Positions 34,432 through 41,971 of a stretch of DNA of 41,971 bases are shown here, piece by piece. Origin of the DNA: Desulforegula conservatrix Mb1Pa (lineage in GTDB: Bacteria; Desulfobacterota; Desulfobacteria; Desulfobacterales; Desulforegulaceae); assembly GCF_000426225.1 (NCBI RefSeq), contig NZ_AUEY01000031.1, positions 1-41,971 of the forward strand. The letters are read 5' to 3'. Position 1 is the first letter of the stretch, and each line of letters starts with the position of its first letter. The position numbers and the translations under genes were made by a program. Under the pieces are notes generated by a model. It had not been told where the DNA came from, ran no database searches, and saw only the letters and a program-made list of their open reading frames with translations.

Positions 34432-36882
34432 ATGAGCGAACAACAAGTGGTGCAGGATAATAGTGGAGTCGAGAAGCTGCCCGATAATTTGCCTATATTG
34501 CCACTGCATGAAGTTGTCCTTTTTCCTAAAATGGTACTGCCCCTTGCGGTTCAGCAGGTTGAATCCGTTAAGCTTATTGACGAAGCAATGGCAAAGGACA
34601 GAATCATCGGTTTTGTGGTTGCCAAGGACTCAGGTAAAGTAACTTTTTCACCAGATGATTTATATGAGGTCGGAACTGCAGCTGTTATCATCAAAATGGC
34701 CAAAACCAGTGATAATAAAGCTCAGATAATGGTTCAGGGAATAAGCCGGTTTAAAATAAAGGATTTTTCATCTGTTTCTCCTTATTTTCACGCAAGGGTT
34801 GAACCCATAATTGAAAAGGATGTTCACGACAAGGAAACCGAAGCCATGATGGCCAACATCCTTGAGCTTTATGAAAAATTCGTGAAGCTGTCTCCGTCTC
34901 TTCCACCTGAAATAGGATCTCTTGCAAAAACAATCGAAGAGCCTGGTGTTCTTGCTGATATGGTGACGTCAACCATAAATTCCTCGATAGAAGAAAAGCA
35001 GAAGGTTCTTGAAATCCAGGGTGTAAAGAAAAGACTTAAAAAAGTAACCCAGCTTCTGAACTATCAGATTGAGATCCTTGAGATTGGCAGCAAGATCCAG
35101 ACCCAGGTCAAGGAAGACATGAACCAGAAGCAGCGGGAGTATTTTCTTAGACAGCAGCTTAAGGCTATCAGGGATGAGCTTGGTGAATCAGATGATACAA
35201 ATACCGAAGTTGTCGAATACAGGAAGAAAGTAACAGACGCTAATCTTCCTGAAGAAGCCCAGAAAGAGGCAGACAGGGAGCTTGGCCGTCTTGCTCGCAT
35301 GCATCCTTCTTCTTCTGAATATACTGTCGCCACGACCTATCTTGACTGGCTTGTTAATCTCCCGTGGAATAAATCCACTGAAGATAACCTGGATATTGAA
35401 AGGGCAAGCAAGATTCTTGAGGAGGACCATTTCGGTCTTGAAAAAGCAAAAAAGAGAATTCTCGAATATCTTGCGGTGCGCAAGCTCAAGGCAGACTCCA
35501 AAGGCCCGATAGTTTGCTTTGTTGGGCCTCCTGGAACAGGTAAAACATCTCTTGGAAGATCAATAGCCAAGGCCCTTGGCCGTAAATTCGTACGCATGGC
35601 TCTGGGCGGTGTTCGTGACGAGGCAGAAATAAGAGGTCACAGACGGACATATGTTGGAGCTCTTCCTGGCCGTATTATTCAGGCCATTAGAAGATCTGAG
35701 AGCAGCAATCCTGTCTTTATTCTTGATGAGATTGATAAGCTCGGAAACGATTTCAGAGGCGATCCGTCTTCGGCTCTTCTTGAAGTTCTTGATCCTGAGC
35801 AGAATCATTCCTTTGTCGACCATTACCTTGATGTTCAGTTTGACTTAAGCAAGGTGATGTTCATTACAACTGCGAATGTTCTTCATACAATTCCGCCTGC
35901 GCTTCGGGATCGTATGGAAGTAATCGAGCTTCTCGGCTACACAGAAGATGAAAAGATAAAGATTGCAAATAAATATCTTATCCCAAGGCAGAGAAAAGAG
36001 AATGGTCTTAAGGGCAAGGATATAAAGTTCACCCAGGGTGCCATAAAGCAGATAATTTCCGGCTATACCAGGGAGTCAGGCTTAAGAAACCTTGAAAGAG
36101 AGATTGCCAATGTCTGCCGAGGTGTTGCCAGTAGAATAGCTACGGGTGAAAGCGGAAATATCCTGATAAATGCCCAGGCTGTTTCCCGTTATCTTGGGCC
36201 CCAGAAAATAGAAAACGAGATAAATACAAGAATAACGACCCCAGGAGTGGCAATTGGTCTTGCCTGGACTCCTGTGGGAGGTGATCTGCTTTTCATTGAA
36301 ACTACTGCCATGCCTGGAAAAGGCGGGCTTATTCTCACAGGTCAGCTTGGCGACGTAATGAAGGAATCTGTCAGTGCAGCAATGAGCTTTATAAAGTCAC
36401 ATTCAAAGCAGATTGGTACTCCTCCCGACTTTTTTGATAAACATGATATACATATTCATGTTCCGGCTGGGGCAATCCCAAAAGATGGGCCTTCTGCTGG
36501 TGTAACAATGCTTACAGCGATTACTTCGCTGATTAAAGGCAGGATTATTGCCAAGGATCTTGCGATGACAGGCGAGATTACTCTTAGGGGCCAGGTTCTT
36601 CCTGTTGGCGGAATAAAGGAAAAAGTTCTTGCTGCACACAGAGCTGGCATCAAAACCCTTATTCTTCCAAAATGGAATGAAAAAGATCTTGAAGAAATCC
36701 CTAAAAAGGTTCAGAAATCCATAGAGTTCCATTTTGTGGAAAAGATGACGGATGTTCTTAAGCTTGCCCTTGAAAGAAGAGAAACTCCGGAAGACCGTAG
36801 AAAGATTCCTGGAGAACCGCCTGAGGGTTCGGAGAGAAGGACAGTTGAAGACAGAAGAAAGGATGAAGTACCAACACTATAG
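34432..36882 (+). CDS. lon: ATP-dependent Lon protease
   Basis: This 816-residue cytosolic AAA+ serine protease has an N-terminal LON substrate domain (about 20-205), Walker A G-P-P-G-T-G-K-T near 365, Walker B V-F-I-L-D-E-I-D-K, and a C-terminal protease domain with the Ser-Lys dyad at S688 (K-D-G-P-S-A-G-V-T) and K731 (G-I-K-E-K-V-L-A). The 43-residue distance between them equals that in E. coli Lon. ATG 34432 is chosen because GGGGAGG lies just upstream; an in-frame ATG at 34414 includes that ribosome site. The last ~35 residues are a charged R/E/D-rich tail (repeated E-R-R and D-R-R-K) beyond the normal end. Confidence 0.96.
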   Translation: MSEQQVVQDNSGVEKLPDNLPILPLHEVVLFPKMVLPLAVQQVESVKLIDEAMAKDRIIGFVVAKDSGKVTFSPDDLYEVGTAAVIIKMAKTSDNKAQIMVQGISRFKIKDFSSVSPYFHARVEPIIEKDVHDKETEAMMANILELYEKFVKLSPSLPPEIGSLAKTIEEPGVLADMVTSTINSSIEEKQKVLEIQGVKKRLKKVTQLLNYQIEILEIGSKIQTQVKEDMNQKQREYFLRQQLKAIRDELGESDDTNTEVVEYRKKVTDANLPEEAQKEADRELGRLARMHPSSSEYTVATTYLDWLVNLPWNKSTEDNLDIERASKILEEDHFGLEKAKKRILEYLAVRKLKADSKGPIVCFVGPPGTGKTSLGRSIAKALGRKFVRMALGGVRDEAEIRGHRRTYVGALPGRIIQAIRRSESSNPVFILDEIDKLGNDFRGDPSSALLEVLDPEQNHSFVDHYLDVQFDLSKVMFITTANVLHTIPPALRDRMEVIELLGYTEDEKIKIANKYLIPRQRKENGLKGKDIKFTQGAIKQIISGYTRESGLRNLEREIANVCRGVASRIATGESGNILINAQAVSRYLGPQKIENEINTRITTPGVAIGLAWTPVGGDLLFIETTAMPGKGGLILTGQLGDVMKESVSAAMSFIKSHSKQIGTPPDFFDKHDIHIHVPAGAIPKDGPSAGVTMLTAITSLIKGRIIAKDLAMTGEITLRGQVLPVGGIKEKVLAAHRAGIKTLILPKWNEKDLEEIPKKVQKSIEFHFVEKMTDVLKLALERRETPEDRRKIPGEPPEGSERRTVEDRRKDEVPTL

Positions 36883-36898
36883 CCCCTTTGGCGTGATA

Positions 36899-37684
36899 AT
36901 GCTGATAATGAATAATAAAAGCCCTGCCATTGCGTCAGGGCTTTTTCGACGACTTTTTTCCTTCAGCATCTTGTTTGCCGTTTGCGCTGTTATAATTTCT
37001 GGCTGTGCCGGTACTGAGCCAGCCAGAAAGCAAAAAGCATATCCTTCAGGAAAAACGCCTGCCACACAGCGACCTTATCAGATAGACGGTATCTGGTATT
37101 ATCCCGTTCCTGACGCAGAAGGTTACAGGGAAAAAGGCATTGCCTCGTGGTACGGCCCTGGTTTTGATGGCAAAAAGACTTCAAATGGCGAGACATACGA
37201 TATGTATGCCATGACAGCCGCACATAAAACCCTGCCAATGGGAACACATCTCGAAGTAAGAAATATTGATAACGGCAAGAAGACAGTGGTAAGAATTAAC
37301 GATCGTGGGCCGTTTGTCAGAAAAAGAATAATAGACCTTTCTTATACAGCCGCAAAAACAATTGGGATTTCAGGCCTTGGCAATGTGGAGATTTCTTCTC
37401 TGGGCATGGACAAGCCCCCTCCAAAAGGGCAGGGGCCTATAGATTTTACGCGGGGTAATTTTTCAATTCAGGTGGGAGCCTTCCAGAACAGGGCAAATGC
37501 CGAGCGCCTTAAGAAAAATCTGTCTTCAAAATATGAGAATGCCCATATCACCGAGTATGACAGGGGGGACATTCATTTTTTCAGGGTCAGGGTCGGTAAA
37601 TATGTCAATCTGAAAGATGCCCAGAATGCGGAAAAAAACTTCATGAAAACTGGTTTCCCTGATGCAATGGCTGTTGCAGAGTAA
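36899..37684 (+). CDS. rlpA: septal-ring lytic transglycosylase RlpA family lipoprotein with SPOR domain
   Basis: Residues 1-36 are a lipoprotein signal (R17-R18, a hydrophobic core, lipobox I-I-S-G-C with C36). A double-psi beta-barrel RlpA domain (about 80-165) follows, with G-I-A-S-W-Y-G, T-S-N-G-E-x-Y-D, A-A-H-K-T-L-P-M-G-T, V-R-I-N-D-R-G-P-F, and D-L-S-Y-T-A-A. A C-terminal SPOR domain starts near 185 (S-I-Q-V-G-A-F-Q). RlpA cleaves peptidoglycan strands lacking stem peptides, and SPOR binds such strands at division sites. The domain order is standard. The frame is open upstream into lon, but only ATGs at 36899 or 36908 give a signal peptide. A terminator-like hairpin lies inside codons 7-16. 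No clear Shine-Dalgarno is seen. Confidence 0.88.
   Translation: MLIMNNKSPAIASGLFRRLFSFSILFAVCAVIISGCAGTEPARKQKAYPSGKTPATQRPYQIDGIWYYPVPDAEGYREKGIASWYGPGFDGKKTSNGETYDMYAMTAAHKTLPMGTHLEVRNIDNGKKTVVRINDRGPFVRKRIIDLSYTAAKTIGISGLGNVEISSLGMDKPPPKGQGPIDFTRGNFSIQVGAFQNRANAERLKKNLSSKYENAHITEYDRGDIHFFRVRVGKYVNLKDAQNAEKNFMKTGFPDAMAVAE
36917..36946 (+). terminator. terminator-like hairpin after lon, inside the start of rlpA
   Basis: Perfect 10-bp stem AAAAGCCCTG/CAGGGCTTTT (36917-36926, 36936-36945), a 9-base loop and a T-run of five. It lies 35 bases after the lon stop, yet within the signal-peptide coding part of rlpA. Confidence 0.7.
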
Positions 37685-37825
37685 TAGCCTACATCTCTTT
37701 TTTCAAAAAATTCCAACAAAAGAGCTGTTTTTTTTCAATTATAAAACTCCCTTTTAGGCCAATTTAGCTAAAAAGGCCGATTCGTAGGTCGTTCAAGCTC
37801 TAATGCTTGCGCACCAAGCGCGTGG

Positions 37826-37868
37826 CCGGCGAGTCGCTTTTGGGAAAAAGCCCAGCAAAATTTTTTAG
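37826..37868 (-). repeat. R3 short dispersed motif
   Basis: On the minus strand: TTTTGCTGGGC, then TTTTTCCCAAAAGCGACTCG and CCGGCC. This is closely similar to the core of R2 (TTTTGCGGAGC, TTTTTACAAAAAGCGACTCG) but without the rest of R2. The region 37685-37930 holds no gene. Confidence 0.65.
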
Positions 37869-37930
37869 TATTCTTTACAACTATTTGATAAATATAAAAA
37901 ACATAGAATAACATAAGTTTTTTCAGGGCT

Positions 37931-38326
37931 TTATAGATTCTGCTTTTGCTTTACAAAATCAAAGAATTTCTTGTCCTGGTGCATGATGTGTTCAATTACC
38001 CAATCATAAACAAACTTTTTGAATCTTAATAGATCCTCATCGTTTTTAAAAGGTGAAGCGGTAATTTCATTGAGCTGGGTTATAAGATCATTATGCAGAC
38101 TCATATGCTCCACAGCACAAGGGAATTTTTCATCGTTCATCAGAAGTTCTTCTGCGCTGAAATGCTTCAGTATATATTTATAAAGAGCCATTACTGTTTT
38201 TTTGACAGAACCATCTTCGATTGATTCAGGCAAAGAGTTCGCAAGCTCAAACATATATTTATGCTGGTTATCTATTTCCTCATTCCCTACAGAATATTTT
38301 TCGTCCCATGAAAAGCTGACGCTCAT
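37931..38326 (-). CDS. bacteriohemerythrin
   Basis: This 131-residue four-helix di-iron oxygen-binding protein has all ligands of the hemerythrin site: H22 (I-D-N-Q-H), H55 and E59 (H-F-S-A-E), H74 and H78 (H-M-S-L-H), H113 and D118 (H-I-M-H-Q-D). Single-domain forms store or sense oxygen in microaerophiles and anaerobes. There is no signal peptide, so it is cytoplasmic. It is monocistronic, on the same strand as the pump gene and 140 bp downstream of it; a link is not implied. Confidence 0.94.
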   Translation of the reverse strand: MSVSFSWDEKYSVGNEEIDNQHKYMFELANSLPESIEDGSVKKTVMALYKYILKHFSAEELLMNDEKFPCAVEHMSLHNDLITQLNEITASPFKNDEDLLRFKKFVYDWVIEHIMHQDKKFFDFVKQKQNL

Positions 38327-38466
38327 TGTTTTTTTTCCTTGATGGAGAATAATGCGTTCCTCATTTTTAGGGTTATATTCAAGTAAATATTGCTACTTTA
38401 TATAACCATTCGACTTTGATCTTTCATATATATAATAGTTATCATGAACGCAAAATGGAAATATAT

Positions 38467-41400
38467 TTACAGCTTCCTTTCTTTCCAGATCAGGTAAATG
38501 GCAGGATAAATGACAAGCTCAAGTATTGTTGAGGTAATTACCCCGCCCACCATTGGAGCAGCTATTCTTTTCATTACATCTGCCCCAGTGCCGCTTGCGA
38601 ACATTATGGGAATAAGACCAGCAAGTATAACGCTTACAGTCATGACCTTTGGTCTGAGGCGTTTTACAGCTCCGTGGATTATGCATTCCTTAAGATCATT
38701 AATGGTTTTGAGTTTGCCTTTCTTTTCCCATTCGTCGTGGGCAAGGTCAAGGTACAGAAGCATGACAACTCCAGTTTCTGCATCAAGGCCAGCGAGTGCT
38801 ATCAGCCCTACCCAGACAGCAATGCTCATATTGTAGTCCAGATAATAAAGAAACCAGAATGAGCCGACGAGTGAGAATGGAACCGCAAGGAAAACAATGG
38901 CCGTCTTGATTGCAGATCGTGTATTTATATAAATCAGGAAAAAAATGATCATGACTGTCAAAGGAATTACGAGCTTCAGCCTTTGATGTGTTTTAAGTAA
39001 ATATTCATATTCTCCGCTCCATTCGAGCCTGTAACCTTCAGGTATTTTAACTTTTGCAGCCATTTTTTTTGCTTCATCGACATATCCGCCAACATCCCTT
39101 CCTGAAAAATCAATATAGACATAGGCTGTCAGAAGCCCTTCCTCGCTTTTTATGGCAGTAGGCCCTTTGACTGTCTTAATATCCACAAGATCTCCAAGCG
39201 GAACCTGGAGGATTTTCGACCCTGATGAAGAAGAAGGCTGGGCTGATCCCATTCCTCCTGATTGCGTGCTGCTGTCCATCATTACCGGGACAAGAATCCT
39301 CTTCAGTTTTTCAACGTCACCCCTCAGTTCCCTCATATACCTTATGTTTACAGGATAACGCTCTCTTCCTTCAACCGTGGTGGTTATGTTCATGCCTCCA
39401 ATGGCAGATTTCACAACTTCAAGAACATCATCAATTGCAAGGCCGTATCTGGCAGCCTCTGTTCTTTTCACCTCAAGATCCAGAAAATAACCAGTATTGA
39501 CTCTCTCTGCGTAAACGCTTCTTGTGCCAGGAACCGGCATTATAGCCTTTTCAAGTTCGAGTCCTATTGTTTCGATCTGGTCCAGATTATTGCCAAGAAC
39601 TTTGATGCCAACAGGAGTTCTTATGCCTGTAGCCAGCATGTCGGTTCGTGCCTTTATGGGCATGGTGAATGAATTTACAACTCCTGGGATATCAAGGGCG
39701 TCATTCATTTCATCCTTGATTTTGTCCACAGTCATCCCGGGACGCCATTCAGATTCAGGTTTAAGATTGATGATGGTCTCAAACATTTCAGGAGGAGCCG
39801 GATCTGTCGGTGTTTCAGCACGTCCTGCCTTTCCGAATACCTGGGCGACCTCAGGAATCTTTTTCAGAAGTTTGTCCTGCATCTGAAGAAGCTTGCTTAC
39901 GCCTGCTATTGAAGCGCCTGGAGCAGTAACCGGCATATAAAAAAGTGAGCCTTCATACAGCGGAGGCATGAATTCAGATCCGAGTTTGTAAATAGGGTAG
40001 GCCGTCAATGCCAATAGAACGATTGCCGCCAGAATGACACTTTTTTTGAATCTCAGGGCTATCTTAACAAAAGGCTCATAAAGAATATGAAGAACCTTGC
40101 TTATAGGGTTTTTTTCCTCGGGCGTGATTTTTCCTCTTATGAACATAAGCATGAAAACTGGTGTGGCAGTGACTGCAAGGAATGATGAGAACAGCATTGC
40201 AAAGGTTTTTGTGTATGCAAGAGGTGTGAAAAGCCTCCCTGCCTGGGCCTGGAGGGTGAATACAGGCAGGAATCCTGCTGTTATGACAAGAAGGGAAAAG
40301 AAAAGTGACGGCCCAACTTCTTTGGCAGCGTGGATTATGACCTCGTTTCTATTAAAATCCATTCCGGTGTGATGGGCTTCCTCAAGCCTTTTGTGAGCAT
40401 TTTCCACCATGATTATCGAGGCATCGACCATTGCGCCTATTGCAATCGCAATACCGCTCAAGCTCATGATGTTGGATGTCACGCCTATATAATGCATGCA
40501 GATGAATGAGAAAATTATGGCAAAGGGCAGGGTTAGAATTACAACCAGAGCGCTTGGAATATGAAACAGAAAAATCATACAGACAACGCTGACCGCTATG
40601 GCAAGCTTGATTATCTCTTCCTTGAGTGTGCCAATAGATCTGTGGATTAGATCAGATCTGTCATAGGTCGTTACAATTTTAACTCCTTTTGGCAGGCTTG
40701 GCTGAATGCTGGATTCAATTTTTCCCTTTACCCTTTCAATCACGTTAAGGACATTCTCACCGAACCTGACAATGACAATGCCTCCTGCGACCTCGCCCTT
40801 GCCGTCAATATCAGCCACTCCTCTCCTTATTTCAGGGCCTATCTGGACCGTTGCAATATCTTTAATCAGTACAGGTGAACCTCCAGATGTCGAACCCACA
40901 GGGATGTTTTCAATGTCAGAGATGTTTTTGATATAGCCCCGCCCTCTGATCATGTATTCAATACCTGAAAATTCAAGGAGTTTTCCTTCAACATCCTGAT
41001 TGCTTTTTCTGACTGAATCCATGATTTTAGCCAGAGGGATATTGTAGGCAAGGAGTCTGTTCGGATCGAGGGATATTTGATATTGGCGGACAAAACCACC
41101 TATACTTGCCACCTGTGAAACACCTTTAACGCTTTCGAGCGCAAGTTTTATATTGTAATCCTGCATGGAGCGCAGCTCTGAAAGATCATGGCCTCCGCTT
41201 TCATCAACAAGGGCATATGAAAAACCCCATCCAAGACTTGTTGCGTCAGGTCCGATCACAGGATTCACATCAGCCGGAATTTTATTTTTAACAGCCTGGA
41301 GATATTCGATAATTCTGCTGCGCGCCCAGTATATGTCAGTGCCTTCTTCAAAAATGACATATATGAAACTGGTGCCGAAGAAAGAAAACCCTCTTACTGC

Positions 41401-41640
41401 TTGAACTTTGGGGGCTGCAAGAAGCGTGGATGTTATTGGATATGTGATCTGATCTTCAATAAGGTCTGGGCTTCGTCCCATCCATTCTGTGTAGATGATG
41501 ACCTGGGTATCGCTTAAGTCTGGTATGGCGTCAAGGGGCGTATTTTTTAGCGCCCAGTATCCCCATGAAGACATGAATACAAGCATGATGAAAACGATCA
41601 GCTTGTTGCGCGCACTATATTCAATCAGTTTGGCTATCAT
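38467..41640 (-). CDS. cusA: CusA/CzcA-type heavy-metal efflux RND pump
   Basis: This 1057-residue inner-membrane proton-driven pump is the HME-RND type that exports metal ions with a membrane-fusion protein and an outer-membrane channel. The N-terminus matches CusA (N-T-P-L-D-A-I-P-D-L-S-D, then R-G-F-S and the Y-W-A-R-S-R stretch). The TM4 block A-I-A-I-G-A-M-V-D-A-S-I-I-M-V-E-N-A-H-K is of the Cu(I)/Ag(I) class. There are two large periplasmic loops and twelve predicted membrane segments. ATG 41640 is chosen over an upstream frame start at 41709 because it gives the CusA N-terminus and has GGAGG nine bases upstream. No cusB or cusC is visible in the window, and an IS end lies only 57 bp upstream, so the operon may be cut. 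Confidence 0.93.
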   Translation of the reverse strand: MIAKLIEYSARNKLIVFIMLVFMSSWGYWALKNTPLDAIPDLSDTQVIIYTEWMGRSPDLIEDQITYPITSTLLAAPKVQAVRGFSFFGTSFIYVIFEEGTDIYWARSRIIEYLQAVKNKIPADVNPVIGPDATSLGWGFSYALVDESGGHDLSELRSMQDYNIKLALESVKGVSQVASIGGFVRQYQISLDPNRLLAYNIPLAKIMDSVRKSNQDVEGKLLEFSGIEYMIRGRGYIKNISDIENIPVGSTSGGSPVLIKDIATVQIGPEIRRGVADIDGKGEVAGGIVIVRFGENVLNVIERVKGKIESSIQPSLPKGVKIVTTYDRSDLIHRSIGTLKEEIIKLAIAVSVVCMIFLFHIPSALVVILTLPFAIIFSFICMHYIGVTSNIMSLSGIAIAIGAMVDASIIMVENAHKRLEEAHHTGMDFNRNEVIIHAAKEVGPSLFFSLLVITAGFLPVFTLQAQAGRLFTPLAYTKTFAMLFSSFLAVTATPVFMLMFIRGKITPEEKNPISKVLHILYEPFVKIALRFKKSVILAAIVLLALTAYPIYKLGSEFMPPLYEGSLFYMPVTAPGASIAGVSKLLQMQDKLLKKIPEVAQVFGKAGRAETPTDPAPPEMFETIINLKPESEWRPGMTVDKIKDEMNDALDIPGVVNSFTMPIKARTDMLATGIRTPVGIKVLGNNLDQIETIGLELEKAIMPVPGTRSVYAERVNTGYFLDLEVKRTEAARYGLAIDDVLEVVKSAIGGMNITTTVEGRERYPVNIRYMRELRGDVEKLKRILVPVMMDSSTQSGGMGSAQPSSSSGSKILQVPLGDLVDIKTVKGPTAIKSEEGLLTAYVYIDFSGRDVGGYVDEAKKMAAKVKIPEGYRLEWSGEYEYLLKTHQRLKLVIPLTVMIIFFLIYINTRSAIKTAIVFLAVPFSLVGSFWFLYYLDYNMSIAVWVGLIALAGLDAETGVVMLLYLDLAHDEWEKKGKLKTINDLKECIIHGAVKRLRPKVMTVSVILAGLIPIMFASGTGADVMKRIAAPMVGGVITSTILELVIYPAIYLIWKERKL

Positions 41641-41648
41641 TAGGGCTT

Positions 41649-41694
41649 GCCTCCGGCGGGGCCGCTTTTTTGAAAAAAAGCTCCGCAAAAAACT
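41649..41694 (-). repeat. R3 short dispersed motif supplying the cusA ribosome site
   Basis: On the minus strand: AGTTTTTTGCGGAGC, TTTTTTTCAAAAAAGCGGCC and CCGCCGGAGGC. The final GGAGG is the Shine-Dalgarno of cusA. Confidence 0.7.
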
Positions 41695-41697
41695 TAA

Positions 41698-41971
41698 TCT
41701 GATTACCACTCTGCTTCAGCCATAGAAAGCATGGTTGATGGCATGGGTGGAGTCCTAAGAGCAACATAAATCAGTCTGTGAATCATGGACGGCAGATCAT
41801 ATCGGCGATTGAATCTGTACTGAAATTCTGCCAGGTACCGCGGAACATGCTTGCGATTAATTGCATGATAAGTACCTTTGAGCGCATTTTTTAAGTTACC
41901 AAGTATTATATTGACCCATTTGAAGGATGGATGCTCTACAGCTGCTTTACCACCTCCAGTAACATGGGGTT
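41698..41971 (-). mobile_element. 3' end of an IS1595/ISXO2-type element, second copy
   Basis: All 274 bases are the exact reverse complement of 23-296. The element continues beyond the window. Its 3' end faces cusA. Confidence 0.88.
41703..41971 (-). CDS. IS1595 family (ISXO2-like) transposase, C-terminal part, second copy
   Basis: The minus-strand frame runs from the window edge to a TAA at 41703-41705, about 89 residues. It is identical in sequence to the C-terminal part of the transposase at 1-291, including the Y-L-A-E-F and R-F-N-R-R motifs. The 5' part is outside the window, so completeness is unknown. Confidence 0.88.
   Translation of the reverse strand, partial: PHVTGGGKAAVEHPSFKWVNIILGNLKNALKGTYHAINRKHVPRYLAEFQYRFNRRYDLPSMIHRLIYVALRTPPMPSTMLSMAEAEW

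Noticed and set aside
36752-36898. N-terminal extension of the rlpA frame into lon
   Set aside because: The extra residues are out-of-frame lon sequence and would place a charged region before the lipoprotein signal; the signal starts at 36899 or 36908.
41641-41709. Upstream extension of cusA through the R3 motif into the IS
   Set aside because: The added 23 residues are the translated repeat (R-S-F-F-S-K-K-R-P-R-R-R) and include the Shine-Dalgarno of the better ATG at 41640.

Overview
This window looks like an AT-leaning (roughly 40% G+C by eye) chromosomal segment from a member of the Desulfobacterota (former Deltaproteobacteria, sulfate-reducer-like). The assignment is an inference. It rests on a selenocysteine tRNA, a PxxKW-type cysteine-rich protein, a YcaO-TPR protein, several very large PAS/CHASE sensor kinases, a bacteriohemerythrin, and the order dnaG-rpoD-tRNA-nif3-zinc ribbon-rnpB. 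Both window ends lie inside the same IS1595/ISXO2-type transposase gene in inverted orientation. The 274 bases visible in both copies are identical, so the ends may simply be where an assembly broke at a repeat.

Layout. Positions 1-2.3 kb hold the IS end, tRNA-Sec, an M20 peptidase and a small Cys-rich protein. Positions 2.4-4.9 kb hold a REC-PAS-kinase-REC protein and a CheY-like regulator that overlap by ATGA. Positions 5.2-10.9 kb hold HU, a 1254-residue CHASE/PAS kinase flanked by two copies of a palindromic repeat, and a tRNA-dihydrouridine synthase. Positions 11-15 kb are rich in repeats and contain a GspE/PilB-like protein whose ATPase motifs are all lost, next to an HDOD protein. Positions 15.1-20 kb hold a membrane hybrid kinase followed at once by a MoxR-DUF58 pair. 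Positions 20-24.9 kb hold a putative metalloprotease, a metal-binding HMA protein with a YcaO-TPR protein, and hisB and hisA. Positions 25-33 kb are the information-processing core: dnaG, rpoD, tRNA-CAT, nif3-like, zinc-ribbon protein, RNase P RNA, an HPr-domain fusion and ispD. Positions 33.8-37.7 kb hold hsp20, lon and an RlpA-SPOR lipoprotein. Positions 37.9-41.7 kb hold a bacteriohemerythrin and an orphan CusA-type metal pump with an IS directly upstream.

How the parts work together. Most genes are housekeeping. The primase/sigma block, the heat-shock/proteolysis block and the two histidine genes are conventional. The less ordinary content is (i) the apparently ATPase-dead GspE homologue, which keeps a c-di-GMP-type MshEN motif and sits 2 bp from an HDOD gene; (ii) the YcaO-TPR/HMA pair; (iii) the fusion of a large uncharacterised helical protein to an HPr domain; and (iv) three families of dispersed repeats: a ~135-155 bp imperfect palindrome (R1, seven copies), a ~165 bp MITE (R2, two copies), and a ~45 bp motif (R3) that lies inside R2, stands alone elsewhere, and in one place supplies the ribosome-binding site of cusA. 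No CRISPR array, phage or obvious defence island was seen.
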